Source: an uncultured Acidimicrobiales bacterium
GTDB taxonomy: Bacteria > Actinomycetota > Acidimicrobiia > Acidimicrobiales > SHLQ01
Assembly: GCA_938038815.1 (NCBI GenBank)
Contig: CALHTF010000035.1
Span: forward strand, 1-64,000
Reading direction: 5' to 3'
DNA: 64,000 nucleotides
Below the pieces are notes generated by a model, which worked only from the letters and a program-made list of their open reading frames with translations, had not been told where the DNA came from and made no database searches. This document shows positions 59,059 to 64,000 of the stretch, piece by piece. Position numbers and translations under genes: made by a program. Position 1 is the first letter of the stretch, and each line of letters starts with the position of its first letter.

Positions 59059-60324
59059 ATGGCGAACCGTTTGGTCCTCTTTGTTCTCTTTTGCCTGGTT
59101 GTTGCCGCGTGCGGTACTAATGACGCTCCGGGCGTTGCCGCCAGCGAGACGACTGCGCCCGCCAACACCACGACCGAAGAAGTAGCCGAAGAGGCCGTGG
59201 TGACCAACGGCGGTAGCGCCGACGAGGCGGATCCGACCGCCAAGGTGCAACCAACCGAAGCCGATGACGAGGGCGCCCCAACCCCGACCGACCCACCGGC
59301 CACCCCCGACACCACCAGCGCTCCCGCCACCACATCGCAGGCCCCGACCTCGACCACCACGAGCACAACTACCACCGCCCCGACGAGCACCACGACCGCG
59401 GCGCCGACGCCCACCACCACCGCTGCGCCATCTCCCAGCAGCACGAGCGCTCCTGTCGAGCCAGAAACCGCACCCAACATCACCGAGCTCGCTCGATCCG
59501 AGCGAGTACTCAACATCGCCCACGCCGGCGGCGACCAGGCCTACCCCCACAGCACACTGTTCGCCTTCGCCAAGTCGGTGGAAGATGGGGTCGACATCCT
59601 CGAGATGGATGTCCAGCTCACCGCCGACGGCCAGCTGGTCGTGTTCCACGACGAGACGGTCGAGAAGCGCACCAACAAGACCGACCGGGTCGACAGCCTC
59701 ACCCTCGCTGAACTCCAGTCGCTCGACGGCTCCTACTGGTTCGCCCCCGGCCAGTGGCCGCGCCACGACCTCGCCGACGACGCGTATATCTATCGGGGCG
59801 TGAGCACCGGCGATGTTGCACCGCCCGACGGTTTCGCCGCCGCCGACTTCGGCGTCGCTACGTTCCGCCAGGTAGCCGAGCGCTTCCCGACCATGCCACT
59901 CGACATTGAGATGAAGGGCGCCAACCCCGAGGTAGCCACCGTGCTGGCCAACGAAATCATCAGCCTCGGCCGGGAAGAGTCGACCATCGTTGTGGCCTTC
60001 GACGACAGCCTCATCGCCAAGTTCAGCGAAGCTGCACCAACGGTTGCCACGAGCCCAGGCCTTGGCGCACTCACCGGGTGGGTCCTCAACGGCGATCCGC
60101 TGGGCGACCACGTGGTCATTCAGGTACCGCCGTTCTATTCCGGAATTCCGGTGGTCACCCAAGACACCATCGAACTCGCGAACAAGTCGGGGTTTGTGGT
60201 GTGGGTATGGCCCAACGATGCGGCGACCCAAGAGAACGCCGAGTTCTATCAGTCGATGCTCGATATCGGCGCCCAGGGCATGATTGTGGGCCAACCGGCC
60301 GAATTCGAGCGGCTCCTCAACTAA
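59059..60324 (+). CDS. Glycerophosphodiester phosphodiesterase-like lipoprotein
   Basis: A 421-residue lipoprotein: signal peptide LVLFVLFCLVVAAC (lipobox VAAC), ~120 residues of Thr/Pro/Ala linker, then a GDPD TIM barrel from about 150. LEMDVQLTADGQLVVFHDETVEKRTN contains the metal-binding E-x-D and the catalytic HD. The first motif reads NIAHAGGDQAYPHSTLFAF, where classical members have HRG...PENT, so the Arg after the first His and the Glu are absent; HAGG-type variants exist. The substrate is thus uncertain. TACTCT at 59046-59051 is 7 nt before the ATG. The end overlaps the tesB gene by 4 bp, tail to tail. Confidence 0.82.
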   Translation: MANRLVLFVLFCLVVAACGTNDAPGVAASETTAPANTTTEEVAEEAVVTNGGSADEADPTAKVQPTEADDEGAPTPTDPPATPDTTSAPATTSQAPTSTTTSTTTTAPTSTTTAAPTPTTTAAPSPSSTSAPVEPETAPNITELARSERVLNIAHAGGDQAYPHSTLFAFAKSVEDGVDILEMDVQLTADGQLVVFHDETVEKRTNKTDRVDSLTLAELQSLDGSYWFAPGQWPRHDLADDAYIYRGVSTGDVAPPDGFAAADFGVATFRQVAERFPTMPLDIEMKGANPEVATVLANEIISLGREESTIVVAFDDSLIAKFSEAAPTVATSPGLGALTGWVLNGDPLGDHVVIQVPPFYSGIPVVTQDTIELANKSGFVVWVWPNDAATQENAEFYQSMLDIGAQGMIVGQPAEFERLLN

Positions 60325-61127
60325 CGGGCCACCCGCAACAGCGCTTCTTGCACAACGGTTGCCACGTGCGTGCCGTCGGCGGCGAAGACGTTGCCGATTC
60401 CGAGTCCCCGACCGCCAACCATTCCCGAGCCCCGGAAGTCGTGCAGCTGCCAGTCGGTGACCGGCTTGGGCCGATGAAACCAGATCGCATGGTCGAGGCT
60501 CGCACCGGAGAACAGCCCTTGCTCGCCCCGACGTTGCTTCCACAACGGGTGGGTGGCCCGCACCGCTTCGGTGGGGAAATCGTCGGATAGATAGGCGAGA
60601 CCCGCGGCGTGCAGGACCGGATCGTCGCCGAGATCGTCGACCAACCGGGTCCAGGCCGACTCTCGATGATCTTGTGGATCGGTCTGCAAGGTGCGGCGCT
60701 GGATCAGCGATGTCCAGATCTCGTCATCGTTGAGTTCGTCGGGTGCCGGGGTGTCGCGGCCGAGAAAGATCGCCGGTGCATCGGGTTCGGGTTCCTCGAT
60801 CTGAAACGATGCCGACAGGTTGAGGATGGCGCCGTTGGATTGGCGGGCCACGACTCGACGGGTGATAAACGATCGACCGTTGCGGATTCGATCGACCTCA
60901 AAGCGGATCGGCTCGTCGCTATCGCCGCCGCGGATGAAATAGCCGTGGAGCGAATGCACCCGATAGGTCGCCTCGACGGTTTGGGCCGCCGCCACGTACG
61001 CCTGGGCGATCACCTGACCTCCATAAACTCGGCCCCACGGATACTCGGGGCTTACCCCCACGTAGGTGTCGGGTCCGTGGGGTTCGAGCGCCATCAACGA
61101 TCGAAAGTCAGCTACTTCAAAGGCCAT
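60321..61127 (-). CDS. tesB: Acyl-CoA thioesterase II
   Basis: A 268-residue double-hotdog thioesterase. GRVYGGQVIAQAYVAAAQTV, SLHGYFIRGGDSDEPIRFEVDRIRNGRSFITRRV (first hotdog), and SGASLDHAIWFHRP with HVATVVQEALLR (second hotdog, catalytic Asp and Gln) are standard TesB signatures. It hydrolyses medium/long acyl-CoA. The ATG at 61127 is supported by TAGGGT 7 nt upstream (61135-61140 on the minus strand) and the normal family N-terminus; the open frame continues upstream without family character. It is divergent from the sugar-dehydrogenase gene. Confidence 0.93.
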   Translation of the reverse strand: MAFEVADFRSLMALEPHGPDTYVGVSPEYPWGRVYGGQVIAQAYVAAAQTVEATYRVHSLHGYFIRGGDSDEPIRFEVDRIRNGRSFITRRVVARQSNGAILNLSASFQIEEPEPDAPAIFLGRDTPAPDELNDDEIWTSLIQRRTLQTDPQDHRESAWTRLVDDLGDDPVLHAAGLAYLSDDFPTEAVRATHPLWKQRRGEQGLFSGASLDHAIWFHRPKPVTDWQLHDFRGSGMVGGRGLGIGNVFAADGTHVATVVQEALLRVAR

Positions 61128-61202
61128 GGGTAGAACCCTATTGGCATTCGTCGCCGACGGCAGGAGTGTGAGAAAACGGGATCCTGTTCTACTCTCGGCG
61201 CT

Positions 61203-63305
61203 ATGCACCGCAGCTCCCCTTTAGCGCTGGCGTTGGTGGTCGCCAGTTTGCTCGGCGCCCTGCTTTCGAGCGCCGTTGGACCAACGGCGAACCCTGCCGA
61301 CGCCCAATCGGTGAGCCTGCCCGACCCCGAGCGATCAGACCGCATGCTGCGCCTTGAGCCGTTCGCCCAACTGCCCCCGACCGCCGGGCGACGCATGATG
61401 GAACTCACCCATGCGGGCGACGGATCGGGGCGAGGCTTCGTGCCTGTTCAAGAGGGCCAGATTTGGGTCATCAACCCCGATGGTTCGGTGCCCGCAACCC
61501 CCATGCTCGATCTCACCACCGCGCCAGCGACCGCCAACCGGTTTATCCGAGGTTGCTGCGCGTTTGGCGGCCTTACCTACATCGCTTTCCACCCGGACTA
61601 TGCGAACCCCGGGGCCGCCGGTTTCGGGTTGGTGTACACGGCCCACGAAGAGATCCCCAACGGTACGCCCGACTACCGACTCGCCGACGCCGACACCCTC
61701 GACCCAATCCACAATGTCGTCAATCACCACGTGATCGCCGAGTGGAAGGTGCGCGACCCGCTTGGCAACGGTCGCAACCAGATCGATGGTTCGTCGTACC
61801 GCGAGATCTACCGGCTCGAATATCAAGACGAGTTCGGCAATCCCCACGCCATCGGCGAAATTGCGTTTAACCCCTACGCCCAGCCCGGCAGCGCCGACTA
61901 CGGAAACCTGTACGCGGCGATCGGCGACGGCGGGAACGGCGCATCGCTCGTTCACGCCCCGTGGGCCCAGGACCTCTCCAACACCTTCGGTAGCTTGATT
62001 CGTATCGACCCGCTCGGCGGGCCGCGTTTCGGCGTGCCGGGCGACAATCCCTTCGCCGGCGTTCCCGGTGCCGCCGAAGAGACCTTTGCGTACGGCCTGC
62101 GCGACCCGCAGACCTTTAGTTTCGCTCAGACCAGCAGCGGAGCGGTCGAGATCGTGGTTGCCGAAATTGGCTTTGAAGAGATCGAGGAGGTCGACATTTC
62201 CCGCGGCGGCGAGAACTTTGGCTGGGATGCCCGAGAAGGAACCTTGCCCGTTCATCCTGATCCTGCCCGTCCACAGACCCCGATCGACCCCACCGGCCCC
62301 CTGGTGGATCCGGTTGCCGAGTACGACCATCTCTTGCCGAGTCAGCAACAAAACACCCGAGCACTACCCACCGCCGCGCCGACGGCGATCATCGGCGGGT
62401 TTGTCTACGAAGGGCCATCGTCAGCCGACCTTCGCGGCGAATACATCTTTGGCGATCTGGTGCGGGGTCGGTTCTTCCACACCAACGCCGCAGCCATGAC
62501 CAGCGCACGCGACAACAGCACTCTTACCCCGATCAGGGAACTCTTGGTCGAGGTCGACGGGGAAGAGACGGTATTCATCGACTTGGTAAACCCTGGGGGT
62601 TCACGGGCCGACCTTCGATTCGGCTTGGGTGAAGACCGCGAGCTGTACATCCTCAACAAGTGGGATCGCACCATCCGACGCATCGCCGGTAACGGCACGC
62701 CCCCACCTCTGTGCAACGGGCAGCCCGCCACCATCGTGGGCACCGACGGGGCCGACGTGCTCGTGGGAACCGAAGGCGACGACGTCATCGTGGGCCTCGG
62801 CGGACGGGACATTATCCGTGGAAACGACGGCAACGACATGATCTGCGGCGGCGCAGACAACGACCAGATCTCTGGCGATGCCGGATGGGACACCTTGTTC
62901 GGCGAAGACGGCTCCGATCAGATCCTTGGCGGGGCGGGCAACGATCTGATTCGTGGCGGCACGGGCAATGACAAGGTGACCGGCGGCGACGGCGACGACC
63001 GCATCTTTGGCGAAGACGGGCGCGACCGGATCGAGGGCAACGCTGGCAACGACCGGATCGTCGGTGGCAACAACAACGATCGGCTCATCGGCGGCTCCGG
63101 CGACGACGTGATCAAAGGCCAAGGCGGCCGCGACCGCCTGTTCGGCAAAGCGGGCAACGACACGCTGCTCGGCGGGTTCGGCAAGGACCGACTGCTCGGT
63201 GGCGGAGGCCGCGACCGGCTCAACGGCGGCCCCGGAACCGACTTCTGTCACGGCGGAGCGGGCCGAGACACCGGGTCGCGCTGCAACGAAACCAAATCGC
63301 TCTAG
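61203..63305 (+). CDS. Secreted glucose/sorbosone-dehydrogenase-like protein with RTX repeats
   Basis: A 700-residue exported protein. A signal peptide (LALALVVASLLGALLSSAVG) leads to a PQQ-dependent GSDH-type propeller (about 45-500): ELTHAGDGSGRGFVPVQEGQIWV, GLTYIAFHPDYA, GNLYAAIGDGGNG, FAYGLRDPQTFSF, EIGFEEIEEVDISRGGENFGWDAREG, GDLVRGRFFH. The C-terminal part (~515-690) consists of hemolysin-type calcium repeats GGxGxDxxx (GGAGNDLIRGGTGNDKV). RTX tails usually go with type I export or calcium-driven folding; the N-terminal signal suggests Sec export here. TACTCT (61190-61195) is 7 nt before the ATG. A hairpin follows directly. Confidence 0.88.
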   Translation: MHRSSPLALALVVASLLGALLSSAVGPTANPADAQSVSLPDPERSDRMLRLEPFAQLPPTAGRRMMELTHAGDGSGRGFVPVQEGQIWVINPDGSVPATPMLDLTTAPATANRFIRGCCAFGGLTYIAFHPDYANPGAAGFGLVYTAHEEIPNGTPDYRLADADTLDPIHNVVNHHVIAEWKVRDPLGNGRNQIDGSSYREIYRLEYQDEFGNPHAIGEIAFNPYAQPGSADYGNLYAAIGDGGNGASLVHAPWAQDLSNTFGSLIRIDPLGGPRFGVPGDNPFAGVPGAAEETFAYGLRDPQTFSFAQTSSGAVEIVVAEIGFEEIEEVDISRGGENFGWDAREGTLPVHPDPARPQTPIDPTGPLVDPVAEYDHLLPSQQQNTRALPTAAPTAIIGGFVYEGPSSADLRGEYIFGDLVRGRFFHTNAAAMTSARDNSTLTPIRELLVEVDGEETVFIDLVNPGGSRADLRFGLGEDRELYILNKWDRTIRRIAGNGTPPPLCNGQPATIVGTDGADVLVGTEGDDVIVGLGGRDIIRGNDGNDMICGGADNDQISGDAGWDTLFGEDGSDQILGGAGNDLIRGGTGNDKVTGGDGDDRIFGEDGRDRIEGNAGNDRIVGGNNNDRLIGGSGDDVIKGQGGRDRLFGKAGNDTLLGGFGKDRLLGGGGRDRLNGGPGTDFCHGGAGRDTGSRCNETKSL

Positions 63306-63325
63306 CCACCGGCCGACGCCGGTGG
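63306..63325 (+). terminator. Hairpin directly after the RTX protein gene
   Basis: CCACCGGC (63306-63313) and GCCGGTGG (63318-63325) pair perfectly around CGAC, beginning at the base after the stop codon. There is no strong T-tract. Confidence 0.6.
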
Positions 63326-63402
63326 GCGATTCTAGGTCTCTACACTGATGAATTCGGCGTTTGCGCCGATAGGTAACGAGCCCCTCTCCCCCGGTTACGG
63401 CC

Positions 63403-64000
63403 ATGCCAATCCCCCACGATCTCCCCAAGCGAATCGCCCCGCTGGTCCTGTGCGCCCTTGCGGTGGCTGCTTGCACGAGTGCGGGCGATCCCGAGTTGGT
63501 CGACGCACCGCCCACCACCCAAGCACCGACCACCACGCTCGCGCCCACCGACCTGGTGGTGCTGATCACCAACGACGACGGCGTCGAATCGCCCGGACTC
63601 GATGCCCTAGCCGCCGAACTGGCTGAGCAACCCGACACGATCGTCCACATCGTGGTCCCGGCCGAAGATCAAAGCGGCGTCGGCGACCGGCAAAGCGAAG
63701 GCGCAGCCGCAACCACGCCTGGTGAAACGGTCGCTGGGATCGAAGCGACCATCATCGATGGCACGCCCGGCGATGCCGTGGCCTATGCCGTGCGCAAACT
63801 CGACCCGGCCCCAAACCTGGTACTCGCCGGACCCAACGGCGGCCAGAACATCGGCATTTTCGCCGAGCAGTCCGCAACCCTCGGTGCTGGCAAAGTGGGC
63901 GCCCGCCTCGGCGTTCCCGGGCTCGCCGTCAACGTCGGCGCACCCGCCCCGTTCGACTACGACCAAGGCGTTGAGATCATGCTCGACTGGGTGGCCGAAA
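63403..64000 (+). CDS. surE: SurE-like nucleotidase, predicted lipoprotein (3' end outside window)
   Basis: 199 codons are visible; the gene runs off the window. The N-terminus is a signal peptide with lipobox (LVLCALAVAAC) followed by a Thr/Pro linker of ~20 residues. The SurE domain starts with LVVLITNDDGVESPGLDAL (the metal-binding NDDG), then VVPAEDQSGVGDR (metal Ser), IDGTPGDAVAYAV, and LVLAGPNGGQNIG (metal Asn), followed by GARLGVPGLAVNVG. SurE enzymes are normally cytoplasmic 5'/3'-nucleotidases; the lipoprotein signal implies an extracytoplasmic role, such as nucleotide scavenging (inference). Confidence 0.85.
   Translation, partial: MPIPHDLPKRIAPLVLCALAVAACTSAGDPELVDAPPTTQAPTTTLAPTDLVVLITNDDGVESPGLDALAAELAEQPDTIVHIVVPAEDQSGVGDRQSEGAAATTPGETVAGIEATIIDGTPGDAVAYAVRKLDPAPNLVLAGPNGGQNIGIFAEQSATLGAGKVGARLGVPGLAVNVGAPAPFDYDQGVEIMLDWVAE

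Overview
The window is high-GC DNA from what is most likely an aerobic, free-living actinobacterium of the Acidimicrobiia type (inference). The reasons are strong G/C third positions, XRE/MmyB and IclR regulators, many Thr/Pro-linker lipoproteins, acyl-CoA catabolic genes, and many genes whose start codon lies 6-8 nt after a TAnnnT -10 box, the mark of leaderless actinobacterial transcripts. I see no transposase, integrase, prophage or CRISPR array. Gene density is high and most spacers are short.

Layout. 1-7.2 kb: the 3' part of a giant cadherin-repeat/lamin-tail surface protein, tRNA-Pro(UGG), a GDSL hydrolase, a secreted two-domain protein and a thioredoxin-like lipoprotein. 7.2-12.2 kb: an OmpR-type regulator, a nitrobindin with an internal triplication, an RCC1-repeat lipoprotein and a SulP transporter. 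12.3-17.8 kb: an MmyB regulator divergent from an Asp-nucleophile alpha/beta hydrolase, a hipBA pair, and a hydroxyacid dehydrogenase/SDR pair closed by a perfect hairpin. 17.8-20.9 kb: an iron-type ABC importer (binding protein and fused permease, no ATPase) behind a likely metal-regulated promoter. 21-36.6 kb: acyl-CoA dehydrogenase, PAP2, uridine kinase, MFS, enoyl-CoA hydratase, CopC-like protein, AMP nucleosidase, a beta-helix/CBM surface protein, a methyltransferase, a CREST-like membrane protein, a SpoU methylase, trpS, a propeller lipoprotein and uppP.

36.6-43.8 kb is the most interesting block. An IclR regulator is divergent from a tightly coupled six-gene operon: corrinoid protein, DUF1638 protein, virulence-factor-domain protein, methyl-THF:corrinoid methyltransferase, ferredoxin/ASKHA corrinoid activator, and a pyrrolysine-free MttB-family methyltransferase. 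Together they form a methylamine/betaine demethylation system that delivers methyl groups to tetrahydrofolate. At 54.6-59.0 kb a choline dehydrogenase (betA) is divergent from fhs and metF, the enzymes that would oxidise methyl-THF onward and recover ATP as formate is released. The two loci share a near-identical palindrome (TTCCC-N7-GGGAA with a CAwTA core), which suggests one regulon for choline/glycine-betaine catabolism. Four proteins of the corrinoid operon carry Arg/Gly-rich tails, while the corrinoid shuttle protein has a strongly acidic N-terminus.

44-54.6 kb holds an MT0933-type small protein, nitroreductase, PaiB-like protein, an SHMT-like enzyme, an MFS transporter, a chromate transporter with an ArsC/LMW-PTP-like partner lacking the catalytic Arg, a 3-hydroxyisobutyrate-dehydrogenase-like/2OG-oxygenase pair, enoyl-CoA hydratase, a GNAT and an orphan FtsX-ectodomain-like protein. 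59-64 kb ends with a GDPD-like lipoprotein, TesB thioesterase, a sugar-dehydrogenase/RTX secreted protein and a SurE-like lipoprotein cut by the window edge.
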